From Anaerolineales bacterium UBA6055 (lineage in GTDB: Bacteria > Chloroflexota > Anaerolineae > Aggregatilineales > Phototrophicaceae): a stretch of 64,000 nt of DNA. Position numbers and translations under genes: made by a program. Positions 50,268-59,706 of this stretch are shown piece after piece. The stretch's first letter is position 1. Each line of letters starts with the position of its first letter. The stretch is taken from the NCBI GenBank assembly GCA_002428985.1, contig DIYL01000018.1, positions 1 to 64,000 on the forward strand, written 5' to 3'. The notes under the pieces are model-generated. The model searched no databases, was not told the origin of the DNA, and saw only the letters and a list, made by a program, of their open reading frames with translations.

Positions 50268-53133
50268 CAAGTGGTAAGGGTTGTCCCATCCTCAATTGTA
50301 AGTCACTTAATGCTTGGTAGGCTGTGTCACGAATGACCGCTTCTTGATCGTTGAGCAGTTGATATAAATCTGGAATATTCTCATAAACTGCTAATTGTCC
50401 TGATGCTGTTGTTGCAAGGAAGCGCACCACAACTTCTGGCTCACGCATTGCCATGTTAAGTAATTGTTTGCCACTCGCTTCGATAGCATTTTCATCATCT
50501 AATTCTGCAGACCACTCCTGCAACCATGGCAGTGTGATGACTTGTGGATAACCGTGGGCACCCTTATTTTTCTGTGACTGGCGATCGACAAATGCCGTTT
50601 GGGCTGTTTGTTTGACAAACCATTGTTGTTCATTAAGATATGTACGATAGAGCTCTTCTAACGCCCATGTTGTTCGGAGTCGATGCACACCATATACGGC
50701 TGCACGACGAACACGGAGCATTTCTTTATATTCCTTTTCATTGAGGAGTTCCCACAAAATTTCATAGCCCATATCGGGCTTGTCCGCAAAGGTTTCTGTA
50801 ATTGCTTGTTGAACGCGTTCTGACTGCGTATCAAATAATTCTGATGATAATATCTCAACAGCCTCTTCTGTGTGAATATTGCCAATGGCAAGCGCTGACG
50901 AAATTTTGACATTGTCTTCGGGGTCATTTAAGAATGCAGTCAGATTGTTTAGAAAATTTTCTTGTTGTAGAACACCGATGCCTAAAATTGATAAACGACG
51001 TACATCGGCATTGGTATGTTGTGTTCCCCGACCAAATATTTTACTAATGGCATTGTCGCGTGTTGTTATTAACGCCGCTGCAATTCGCTCCCGACCTGTC
51101 ATATACTGACTTGGGGCGACAAACATTTGCCCTAGATAGTTGAGGTATTTGTTGCGCCATTCGACGAGATTATCGCTGTAACGTAACCATTGAACCACAT
51201 CAAGAATATTGTTATAAAGGATGTCGGTTGAGTTACTCATTTTGGTTTCGACAGCTAACGAAATATCCATGCCAGAGCTGGCATAGGCAATTGCTTGTGC
51301 CCATTGAGGATTATTAGCTTTTTCGGCGAGAATTGTTTCATCTGCTCGTATAAGATTCTGGCTGGCAAGATAACTGGCAATATAAACTTGACGGAAGCGG
51401 TAGCGGTTACCCTGATACCGTTGTACAAGCCTATGTTTAATGAGTTGAGAGAGTAATTTGTTAACAGTTCGACGAATTTGACGCGCCTCTTTTGTCTCGT
51501 CTTTAACATCTTCCTCACTTGCTTCGGCTTCCTCGACTTCATCCACGTTTTCTGACATTGACCCTGATGTCGTATGGTCTGCAAAATCAGCATCTTCAAA
51601 TTCGCTAAAGTCGTCATCATCACTATCAAATGGATCACCTAGCTCTTGCTCAAATTCATCTGCAAAGGTTGTTGATGAATCTTCGAACTCTGCAAAATCA
51701 TCGTCATCATCTATTTGATCGGTTGTACCGACTGCTTGAGTAGTTGTTTGACCCTCAAGCGCAAGTTCTATATCTACCCATTCATTGAGCGTAAAGAAGT
51801 GTTTGTCAAGCTGAAGCTCGGCAGCATTGACCATCATTGAAATAGCATCTTCTGTATCTTCAAATTGGCTGGTCATATATTGATACATCCAACTTGAATA
51901 ATCGTTAAATTCAGAGTCGAATTCAGCATCTAATAATTGACTTCGAATTTTTAACGTTGTCTCGAACGGATTTAAACCCCATGTATTATGGATAAGTTCT
52001 TGTTTTTGCTCTTCGTCAACAGTAACACGGCGTTGGTCGATTATATCTGACCAGTTTGTGGTGAGTTTCTCGATATAAGTTTTGGTTTCTTGATAACTCC
52101 ACGGGCGTAAGTGTATTGGTGTGAACCCTGCGTGTTGCAGGCCACCATAGCCACGCGCTGAGCCTGTTACAATAATGAAGTTTTGACTGTATTCATCCAT
52201 AAGCGCATGTAGCCATGCGATCTTTTGTTGTTGCTCTGCAGCAGGAAGTTCATCTAATCCATCTAATAAGAGCAAGCAGACCCCGTCATCAAGAAAACGA
52301 TATATTTTGCGTGGTATTGTCTTGGATGTAATGTTACCTGTCTGGTATTGTAAAGCTCGAATAAGGGGTTCGGCTGGGTCAACATCCCCGCGCCATGATC
52401 GACTACTAAGGCGTACATTAGCAAGATGAATATAAATAGGTGCCATTTGACGAAATGGTGATACAAAGACCGAGGAATCTATTTCGGATATATCAACGCC
52501 GAGATCCTCACGTACTTGTTCTTTTGCACGTTGCTGAATTGCAACGCGTGTTTTGGCACGCTCTTCACGTTCCTCGCGCGATAATTCCGCTTCTTCTTCA
52601 TTTATGCGTTCTTCAACAGGATCGTGAGGGGGACTAAATTCGACTTTCCCCATACTCCACAGTGCTATTGCCATAAGTGCTGTTGTTCGTCCGCTACCTG
52701 GTAGACCCAGTAGAGCAATTGCACGATCCCCATATCCAAGTTCTTCTATCGTAATTGTGTTGATGTTATATGGTTGGTGTAAATAAGGATGATCTGGTAC
52801 AAATGGCACAACTTCAAATGGTTTACGTAAAGCATCGTCTTCATCGACGCTTACTTTGAGTTCGCGGTCTGGGATAAAGCGGGGTTCGATCAAAATATCG
52901 CTGAGGTCTACTTTATCATGGAAAAGATGAGCATTAAGGGCATATTTAGTCAATTCGTTGACATAGCGGCGGTCACCACCCATTGTGGCAAACGATTGTG
53001 CTGAATCTACTTGGGAGTTTAAGCTATTGCGAATAGCGCTAAGAATATGACGTGACTGATAGAGCGCATATCCTGTAAGTAGGCCTGCACCATAACCAAT
53101 ACCTGCACTTTGCAAATCTATATCAAATCCCAT
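50260..53133 (-). CDS. NACHT-like STAND ATPase with acidic linker and HEAT-like repeats
   Basis: 957 residues. A hydrophobic N-terminal stretch (about 11-26) may touch the membrane. The NACHT-type domain (about 120-400) has P-loop GLPGSGRTT (143-151), in which Arg149 takes the place of the essential Lys, and the Walker B VCLLLLDGLDELP (285-297), typical of NACHT proteins. A charged insertion follows the P-loop (about 170-215). An acidic low-complexity linker (475-550) contains two DDDDFxEFED units. The C-terminus (about 690-950) shows HEAT-type helical repeats. STAND proteins sense a ligand through repeats and oligomerise; bacterial ones include phage defence and regulators. The ligand and effector here are unknown. 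It is coupled with the zinc-ribbon gene (12-base gap). Confidence 0.75.
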   Translation of the reverse strand: MGFDIDLQSAGIGYGAGLLTGYALYQSRHILSAIRNSLNSQVDSAQSFATMGGDRRYVNELTKYALNAHLFHDKVDLSDILIEPRFIPDRELKVSVDEDDALRKPFEVVPFVPDHPYLHQPYNINTITIEELGYGDRAIALLGLPGSGRTTALMAIALWSMGKVEFSPPHDPVEERINEEEAELSREEREERAKTRVAIQQRAKEQVREDLGVDISEIDSSVFVSPFRQMAPIYIHLANVRLSSRSWRGDVDPAEPLIRALQYQTGNITSKTIPRKIYRFLDDGVCLLLLDGLDELPAAEQQQKIAWLHALMDEYSQNFIIVTGSARGYGGLQHAGFTPIHLRPWSYQETKTYIEKLTTNWSDIIDQRRVTVDEEQKQELIHNTWGLNPFETTLKIRSQLLDAEFDSEFNDYSSWMYQYMTSQFEDTEDAISMMVNAAELQLDKHFFTLNEWVDIELALEGQTTTQAVGTTDQIDDDDDFAEFEDSSTTFADEFEQELGDPFDSDDDDFSEFEDADFADHTTSGSMSENVDEVEEAEASEEDVKDETKEARQIRRTVNKLLSQLIKHRLVQRYQGNRYRFRQVYIASYLASQNLIRADETILAEKANNPQWAQAIAYASSGMDISLAVETKMSNSTDILYNNILDVVQWLRYSDNLVEWRNKYLNYLGQMFVAPSQYMTGRERIAAALITTRDNAISKIFGRGTQHTNADVRRLSILGIGVLQQENFLNNLTAFLNDPEDNVKISSALAIGNIHTEEAVEILSSELFDTQSERVQQAITETFADKPDMGYEILWELLNEKEYKEMLRVRRAAVYGVHRLRTTWALEELYRTYLNEQQWFVKQTAQTAFVDRQSQKNKGAHGYPQVITLPWLQEWSAELDDENAIEASGKQLLNMAMREPEVVVRFLATTASGQLAVYENIPDLYQLLNDQEAVIRDTAYQALSDLQLRMGQPLPLVN

Positions 53134-53145
53134 AATTCACTCCTC

Positions 53146-53844
53146 TTAGCGAACTAAAATGCGACCACAATTTTGACAGTAGACTAAGCTATTACCCTGA
53201 TTGAGTACCCCAATGATTGTGTTATTCTGTTCAATGCCACAAGCAGTACATGTTTTTCCTTCGACTTGAGCGACTGGTCGATTTGCTTTGGATGTACGTA
53301 AGCTGTTATATATCTTCATTGCAGATGGCTCGACTACTTTTACAGCGGCTTTACGATCTTGCATGAGCTTTTCGGCTTCTACTGTGAGTGTTTGTTTTTC
53401 ATCAAGCAAGTCTTGATGTTCGGCTTCCCAATCAGTTGTTATTTCTTGGAGTGTGGCTTGTGCCTCATCAAATGTAGCTTGAGCATCATCCCTAGCAACC
53501 ATTGCTTCTAGGAGTTTGTCATCGAGAGTTTCTCTTCTACGGTTTAGCGACTCGACTTCATTTTGCATATCCTGTAGCTCTTTGGGATTTTTGACATTGC
53601 CACTATACAAACGAGATTCAGTTGCTTTTTGTTTAGTAACAACAGCTTCAATTTGTAGTTCTATATCCTTAAAGGCTTTAGATGCGTCTTCTAAACTGGC
53701 TTGGGTAAGGTCAAAATCTTGTTGAGCCTCTTGAACAATATCATTATCTTCTAATAAGGTTTTGATTTCTTTAATACGCTTAGTGCGCTCAATCACTGCT
53801 AATTCAAACTCTTGTACGCGATATAATGCACGGGCTTGTGACAT
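53146..53844 (-). CDS. Coiled-coil protein with C4 zinc ribbon
   Basis: 232 residues. Residues about 10-180 are a long coiled coil, and the C-terminus is a zinc ribbon with CTACGIEQ and YCQNCGRIL (four Cys). This is the CT398-like/C4-type zinc-ribbon family found in most Chloroflexota and many bacteria; its role is not settled, with links to nucleic-acid or flagellar processes proposed in some species. It is upstream of the NACHT gene by 12 bases, so they are probably one operon. AGGGA stands very close to the ATG. Confidence 0.85.
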   Translation of the reverse strand: MSQARALYRVQEFELAVIERTKRIKEIKTLLEDNDIVQEAQQDFDLTQASLEDASKAFKDIELQIEAVVTKQKATESRLYSGNVKNPKELQDMQNEVESLNRRRETLDDKLLEAMVARDDAQATFDEAQATLQEITTDWEAEHQDLLDEKQTLTVEAEKLMQDRKAAVKVVEPSAMKIYNSLRTSKANRPVAQVEGKTCTACGIEQNNTIIGVLNQGNSLVYCQNCGRILVR

Positions 53845-53951
53845 TCCCTAATATCCTTAATGCGAATTCCGATTAATTATGATACTTTTTGATATACTTA
53901 CATTGTAAACAATAGTTATGCACTTGCCCAATTAAGAAGGTGGATGGTTGT

Positions 53952-55619
53952 ATGCAGTCGGGTATTACAGGACATGTGAATCCGTCGGAATGGCGGTGGG
54001 TTTTTATCGTCAGTATCCTATTGGTTGGATTAGGGTTTATCCCATTTTTATGGGTTGTCATCAATAGTGATGCTGATACAACATGGCAATTTATGGGAGC
54101 TTTACATGGTCATATTGAAGCATCTGCTTATATAACAAGAATTCATCAAGGCATGCAAGGTGATATTCTGGTCCAGTTTATGCATACACCGGAAGTCCAT
54201 AACAATGTTATCTTACAACCAATTTATCCGTTGTTAGGTCTGGTGAGTCGCTTAGCATCAGATAATTTATCGCCGATTCTTGTTTTCCATGTTGCGCGTG
54301 TCAGTGTAACGGTTTTCATGTATATGGCGCTCTACCAACTTGCTGCAACGATATGGACAAAAGTACGCACACGTCGGATCTTTTTTGTATTGATTGCTGT
54401 AGGGAGTGGTTTTGGATGGGTCAATCTATTGATCGCATCAATAACAGGTATAACAACTGTTCCATTGGATTTGACATATGCTCATATATCTCCATTCTAT
54501 AGTGGATTAACCAGTATTCATGTGCCAATAGCGATTACCTGTATAGCCTTATTATCAGCGATTATTGTGTCTGAATTTCGCCCTGGTGTTACAACTCTAC
54601 CGTCGGTGCAGAACAGTGGTTTGATAGCCTTCTTGCTTGGCATCGTTTTGGTGCTGATGTATACCGAAGCTTATATCATGATTGCAATTGCATTAATTAT
54701 TACTAGTATAGCGCAGTGGTATTTCGCAAAATCAGTAAGTAGACGTGAATTGTTGTGGATGATGTGGACACTTGTACCCGCATTGCCATTCTTAATTTAT
54801 TCGATTTTGGTTATCCGTAGTAATCCGTTTATCCAAGAATGGATTCGTCAACGGTCGAGTGAAACAGTCGACCCAATACAATTGGTACTTGCTCTAGGTT
54901 TAATGATATGGATTGGTCTACCTGCTCTGACCCGCGCAGTACGTCGTTTTGAGTCAGACAGTGACCGATATATGATTATTTGGTTATTGGTATCTTGCCT
55001 TGGATCATTTTTACCTCTGGATATGCGTATCCACTTCCTCGTTGGTGTTTTGATACCTATTGCCTATTTTGCGACTCGGTCAATTGAAGATTTTTGGCTA
55101 AAGTATTTTGCACGCCGTTTTCGTATGTTTATATTCGCATTCTTAACAGTATTTTTGATGATAAGTAATCTTGTGGTCTTACTCACCCCGATGATTCCTC
55201 TATCGTCGAGTAATCCGACTAACTCTGCAGGTATGATTTTATCGACTGAGTATGGGGTTGCTATGGAATGGTTAAGCCGACGAACGATCAAATCGGATGT
55301 TGTGCTGGCAAGTCCTGATGTTAGTGTGTGGATTCCAGTATGGGTTGGAACACACGCAGTTAATGGACATCCTCACGAAACGATGGCTGCCAGAGATAAA
55401 TTAGAAACAGTCAATGAATTGTACAATTTTGAGACGGATGCATGTGATACAGCATTTCGTCGTCTATCTGGCTTTGAACGGCAATATACAATAGGTTATA
55501 TGTTGTATGGGCCTCAAGAACAACAACTTGGCGATGGCATGTGTCGTGATTCATTGATATTTATTGCTAGTTTTGGTGATGTTGAAATTTATCAGATTTC
55601 CACCCAGTTTCCGCGTTAA
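53952..55619 (+). CDS. Multi-pass membrane protein, GT-C-like
   Basis: About 555 residues from ATG 53952 (an in-frame GTG at 53940 is the alternative). Ten or more hydrophobic helices are visible, with an early luminal loop containing DADTTWQF and a soluble C-terminus (about 420-555). There, TIKSDVVLASPDVSVWIPVWVGTHAVNGHPHET resembles the end of GT-C-type membrane proteins. It may be a glycosyltransferase using a polyprenyl-phosphate sugar, but no catalytic residue is proven. It begins the glycan region. Confidence 0.6.
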   Translation: MQSGITGHVNPSEWRWVFIVSILLVGLGFIPFLWVVINSDADTTWQFMGALHGHIEASAYITRIHQGMQGDILVQFMHTPEVHNNVILQPIYPLLGLVSRLASDNLSPILVFHVARVSVTVFMYMALYQLAATIWTKVRTRRIFFVLIAVGSGFGWVNLLIASITGITTVPLDLTYAHISPFYSGLTSIHVPIAITCIALLSAIIVSEFRPGVTTLPSVQNSGLIAFLLGIVLVLMYTEAYIMIAIALIITSIAQWYFAKSVSRRELLWMMWTLVPALPFLIYSILVIRSNPFIQEWIRQRSSETVDPIQLVLALGLMIWIGLPALTRAVRRFESDSDRYMIIWLLVSCLGSFLPLDMRIHFLVGVLIPIAYFATRSIEDFWLKYFARRFRMFIFAFLTVFLMISNLVVLLTPMIPLSSSNPTNSAGMILSTEYGVAMEWLSRRTIKSDVVLASPDVSVWIPVWVGTHAVNGHPHETMAARDKLETVNELYNFETDACDTAFRRLSGFERQYTIGYMLYGPQEQQLGDGMCRDSLIFIASFGDVEIYQISTQFPR

Positions 55620-55708
55620 TTGTAAGTATTTGTGAATCTTGAGACGCATGATTTAAATCTTCTGTTACACTGGATTTAGGTTACTCAAGATATGATTGCG
55701 TTGGATAA

Positions 55709-57133
55709 ATGATATTTTCACCATCTCCTAAAAACCGTTCTTGGCTACAATTAAGGATTTCCGAACGTCGTCTGCTATTGATGGCAGGTGATGCCATCAG
55801 TATTGTTGTTTCAGTTTATGTTGCACTTGCGATATGGGCATTTGTTGGGGATATTCCATTTACCTTAGATTTTATCATCCCACAGATCTTTTGGTTTGGT
55901 CTACTGACGCTTGTCTGGTTTGTGCTGGCGGGCGCAAATGATTTTTATGATTTGCAGGTTGCATCCAGTTTGGCATCATCACTGCAACGCTTAGCCCTGA
56001 TGCAGTTGCAGATGTTGATTGTTTATTTGTTGATCTATTTTCTTTCTGAGCCTGAATCTCTGCCTCGTTTATTCATTTTTTACTATGCTATCCTATCGTT
56101 CTCTCTGATTATTATATGGCGTGTGGTGAATCCGGCGTTGGTTGGTTGGAAAGCCTTTCAACGGCGGGCATTAGTCGTTGGTACAGATTGGGCTGCAACA
56201 GAAATAATCAAAACACTCAACGAAGATCGCAGTGGTTCATATGCTGTTATTGGCATGATTGGTGAACCTGATGAGATTGGTTCACAGATCTCTAACTGTG
56301 ATGTTGTTGGCGATGGCGATGATATTTTGCTGTTAATTGCGCAACATAATATCAGTGAAATTATTGTATCTTCCACACGTGACTTAAGTGGTCAGACATT
56401 TCAGGGTGTGATGGATGCGTATGAACGTGGTGTTGCTATTACTCCGATGCCAATTTTGTACGAACGGATGACAGGACGTGTTCCAGTTCAAAGTGTGAAC
56501 GATAATTGGACGGTTGTGTTACCAATTGGACAATCTAATCGCTTGAACCCATATCCGTTGCTCAAACGGCTGATGGATCTTGTCATATCCATCATGTTGT
56601 TGCCTGTATTTTTTCTGATATTGCCATTGATTGCCTTGATAATTAAATTGGAATCTAAGGGGCCTGTCTTCTATATCCAGACACGTGTCGGTTTGAACGG
56701 TCGCCCATTCTGTATTGTGAAGTTCCGTACCATGTCTAATGATGCTGAAGAAAAAACAGGGGCTGTTTTTGCACAAAAAAATGACCCCCGTGTGACGCGT
56801 TTTGGCAATATCATGCGTAAGACGCGTATTGATGAACTGCCACAACTCTATAATGTTATTAAAGGGGATATGAGTTTGGTTGGGCCACGTCCGGAACGCC
56901 CTGAGCATGTTATTCGTTTAGAGAAAAAAATCCCATTCTATCGGACGCGTCATATTATTCGCCCCGGTGTGACAGGATGGGCACAAGTTCGTTATCATTA
57001 TGGATCTACGGATGATGATGCGCGGGTCAAATTGCAATACGATTTGTATTATATTCGCCATCAATCACTCAGTCTCGACATCAATATCATCGTTCGGACA
57101 ATTGGTAAGGTCTTGCGTATGGCAGGTCTATAA
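55709..57133 (+). CDS. Polyprenyl glycosylphosphotransferase (WbaP/WcaJ-like)
   Basis: 474 residues. Four or five N-terminal helices (about 22-150) and a Rossmann-like segment (about 150-265) precede the bacterial sugar transferase domain (about 280-474): KRLMDLVISIMLLPVFFLILPL, RVGLNGRPFCIVKFRTM, TRIDELPQLYNVIKGDMSLVGPRPERPEHV. It links a sugar-1-phosphate to undecaprenyl phosphate and starts exopolysaccharide or O-antigen-like chains. The catalytic Asp-Glu pair is in IDELPQ. The Shine-Dalgarno is weak. Confidence 0.92.
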   Translation: MIFSPSPKNRSWLQLRISERRLLLMAGDAISIVVSVYVALAIWAFVGDIPFTLDFIIPQIFWFGLLTLVWFVLAGANDFYDLQVASSLASSLQRLALMQLQMLIVYLLIYFLSEPESLPRLFIFYYAILSFSLIIIWRVVNPALVGWKAFQRRALVVGTDWAATEIIKTLNEDRSGSYAVIGMIGEPDEIGSQISNCDVVGDGDDILLLIAQHNISEIIVSSTRDLSGQTFQGVMDAYERGVAITPMPILYERMTGRVPVQSVNDNWTVVLPIGQSNRLNPYPLLKRLMDLVISIMLLPVFFLILPLIALIIKLESKGPVFYIQTRVGLNGRPFCIVKFRTMSNDAEEKTGAVFAQKNDPRVTRFGNIMRKTRIDELPQLYNVIKGDMSLVGPRPERPEHVIRLEKKIPFYRTRHIIRPGVTGWAQVRYHYGSTDDDARVKLQYDLYYIRHQSLSLDINIIVRTIGKVLRMAGL

Positions 57134-57246
57134 ACTTGCCAACAGTTTAGTGTTCAATAAGTATTGGTACATCAGACCATCTATCCAGTTGGTTCGTTGC
57201 TAAAATATTTTGCATGTAAATTCTATACAAATCTTGAGGAGAGATC

Positions 57247-58230
57247 ATGCAATATCGTAAGTTAGGACGAACCGGATATAAGGTGTCAGAAGTTAGTTTT
57301 GGTGCATGGGCAATTGGAGGTTCATGGGGAACTGTATCTGAGGAAGATGCAATTGCTGCATTGCACAAAGCTATTGATATGGGTGTAAATTTTATTGACA
57401 CTGCGGATGTATATGGCGATGGACGTAGCGAACGTTTAATTTCACAGGTATTAAAAGAACGTGACGAAGAAATTATTGTTGCAACAAAAGCAGGGCGTCG
57501 TCTCAACCCGCATGTAGCAGATGGCTACAACAAAGAGAACCTCACACAATTTGTTGATCGTAGTCTGAAGAATCTTGATGTTGATACACTCGATTTGGTG
57601 CAATTACATTGTCCACCAACCGAGGTTTATTATCGTCCAGAAGTATTTGGTGCATTGGATGATCTCGTCCAAGAAGGCAAAATTCGCTATTACGGTGTTA
57701 GTGTCGAAAAAGTTGAAGAAGCGATGGCGGCGATGAATTATGAGGGTGTGCAAACGGTACAGATTATCTTCAATATGTTCCGTCATCGCCCAACTGAACT
57801 ATTTTTTGAGGTCGCTAAACAAAAACAGGTTGGTATTTTGGCACGTGTACCGCTTGCGAGTGGATTATTAACGGGCAAAATGAAACCTAATACTGAATTT
57901 GCTGATGATGACCATCGTAAATTTAATCGTCACGGACAAGCATTTGATGTAGGGGAAACTTTCTCCGGTGTAGACTATGAAACAGGTTTGAAGGCAGTCG
58001 ACGAACTACGTGGGCTTGTACCTGACAACGCAACCATGGCACAGATGGCACTGCGTTGGATTCTGATGTTTGATGCCGTATCTTGCGTGATTCCGGGTGC
58101 GAAGAATCCATCACAGGCAGAAGATAATGCAAATGCGTCAGCATTGCCTGCATTTACAGATACTGAGATGCAACAGGTGGCTGATGTGTATAATGAATAT
58201 GTTCGTAATCCTGTCCATTATATGTGGTAA
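57247..58230 (+). CDS. Aldo/keto reductase
   Basis: 327 residues, (beta/alpha)8 barrel. The catalytic tetrad is visible: Asp and Tyr in FIDTADVYGDGRSE, Lys in IVATKAGRR and His in LVQLHCPP. The NADPH-binding end includes CVIPGAKNPSQAEDN. Substrate is unknown. GAGGAGAG is before the ATG. It is set among glycan genes and could act on sugar intermediates, but this family occurs in many contexts. Confidence 0.88.
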   Translation: MQYRKLGRTGYKVSEVSFGAWAIGGSWGTVSEEDAIAALHKAIDMGVNFIDTADVYGDGRSERLISQVLKERDEEIIVATKAGRRLNPHVADGYNKENLTQFVDRSLKNLDVDTLDLVQLHCPPTEVYYRPEVFGALDDLVQEGKIRYYGVSVEKVEEAMAAMNYEGVQTVQIIFNMFRHRPTELFFEVAKQKQVGILARVPLASGLLTGKMKPNTEFADDDHRKFNRHGQAFDVGETFSGVDYETGLKAVDELRGLVPDNATMAQMALRWILMFDAVSCVIPGAKNPSQAEDNANASALPAFTDTEMQQVADVYNEYVRNPVHYMW

Positions 58231-58235
58231 AAAAT

Positions 58236-58499
58236 ATGCGGTTTGAAACGCTTGGTCAATTGATATGTGCAGTCTCTCCGATGGCAATTGGTGTGACACT
58301 GGTATTCTTTCGCAATGCATGGTGGCGCTGGCAAGTCAGTCAGAGTGAACAACGCGGCTGGAAAACATCCAAACGTAATGTCTTCTGGGATATTATGATG
58401 ATTGCTGTTGGCATTATGTTTCTATTGATTGGTGCGTTTCTGCTTCTTAAAGTGCTTGTGTCAGAACCAACTGGGGTATACATTTTTCCACTATTTTAA
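58236..58499 (+). CDS. Small two-helix membrane protein
   Basis: 87 residues from ATG 58236, with an alternative GTG at 58224 overlapping the aldo/keto reductase stop. Two hydrophobic helices (about 5-23 and 48-75) are separated by a basic loop with WRWQVSQSEQRGWKTSKRN. No family is recognised. It is the last + strand gene of its pair and overlaps the end of the convergent membrane protein by four bases. Confidence 0.55.
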   Translation: MRFETLGQLICAVSPMAIGVTLVFFRNAWWRWQVSQSEQRGWKTSKRNVFWDIMMIAVGIMFLLIGAFLLLKVLVSEPTGVYIFPLF

Positions 58500-59617
58500 G
58501 ATCCAGGCACACTAAAATCTGATATAAAGACAAAGAGCGTCGTGATGAACCAGATTGTACTGTACATCAGGGCGCGTCTTTTTCTATATCGTGCACTATA
58601 GATTATGATTGCAATTTGTAGACCAACGATAAAACGCAAAATGCCGAGCGGTTCGCGATATGTAGAAAATGGCACAAATATCATGATTACGGAATTTACG
58701 AGTAGAGTCCATGTATATAGCGAAACATTGCCTTTCGTGTAGTCACGCCAACACTGCCATAAGCTCCAGACCGTGGGGAAAATAACAAATAGCCCGATGA
58801 TTGGTCCTAGTAACGCAAAAATCATAATACCACCCTCAAGTAGAATTCGGAAAAATCCCATAAACGGTATAATCTCGAAACCTGTGGCTAAATTACCACC
58901 TGATCCAACACCAAACTCATTGAACATGTTGTATAGAACGAGTTGCCACATAGCGAATGGAATGCCTGAAATGAGTGCAAACAGGATGCCTTGTCGAAAT
59001 TGCTTTTGGGTGAACATATAAAGGATATATCCAGCAACGAAGATGAGGGTCACTTCTTTAGCAAAAGCTGATAATGCAAAAACTGCGGCTGACCATGCCC
59101 AACGGTCTTTGTGATAAAGCCAGATTGCTAGCAATACGAGTGCATAGGCTAATGTCTCGGTTGTCATTAGTCTCGCTGAACCGAAGACGCCGATACTTAA
59201 CCCGTAGCCTAATGCATACCATCGACTGACGTTGTGGGATAGCAACAGTTGTTCAAGGATGTATGTTCCGCCTGCAAGTGCTAATAGATTGACAGCAAGT
59301 AGTGAAAACGGTACGAGTGCTGATTGTCCAAGTGCTAAAATACGCCCACTTATAGGTAATAAAATACGCTGGAAACGATAGGCTGGTATATCGATATATT
59401 GTGGGGCAGTCTCTGGATTGTCAGCAATATAATAGACAAATTGCCCATCGTATCCTTCTGCTGTATAAGCATGTGCTTCGAGTGTTGGATTATAGTCGGT
59501 CCCGATTGTCATCAGGATAAGTGGGTCGCCGTTGCCCCGGATAGCGATCACTGTTAAGCAATAAATTAAGCAAAGAAAGGTTACAATAACCGACGGGCGC
59601 AACAATTTTCCAACCAT
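58496..59617 (-). CDS. AZOBR_p60025-like multi-pass membrane protein
   Basis: 373 residues with about nine hydrophobic helices. The first luminal loop has YTAEGYDGQFVYYIADNPETAPQYIDIPAYRFQRIL, close to the pattern shared by a family of GT-C-like membrane proteins. It may transfer a sugar from a polyprenyl carrier, but no activity is established. GGAG lies 8 bases before the ATG. It is the only minus-strand gene in the glycan region. Confidence 0.65.
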   Translation of the reverse strand: MVGKLLRPSVIVTFLCLIYCLTVIAIRGNGDPLILMTIGTDYNPTLEAHAYTAEGYDGQFVYYIADNPETAPQYIDIPAYRFQRILLPISGRILALGQSALVPFSLLAVNLLALAGGTYILEQLLLSHNVSRWYALGYGLSIGVFGSARLMTTETLAYALVLLAIWLYHKDRWAWSAAVFALSAFAKEVTLIFVAGYILYMFTQKQFRQGILFALISGIPFAMWQLVLYNMFNEFGVGSGGNLATGFEIIPFMGFFRILLEGGIMIFALLGPIIGLFVIFPTVWSLWQCWRDYTKGNVSLYTWTLLVNSVIMIFVPFSTYREPLGILRFIVGLQIAIIIYSARYRKRRALMYSTIWFITTLFVFISDFSVPGS

Positions 59618-59706
59618 TTATTTGTCTCCGCTTGGTGTTCCATTGATATAATGTGGATAGAGGTTTCGCTCAATCATTATACTCAAATCTGTGGAAGTCA
59701 GGCTTA

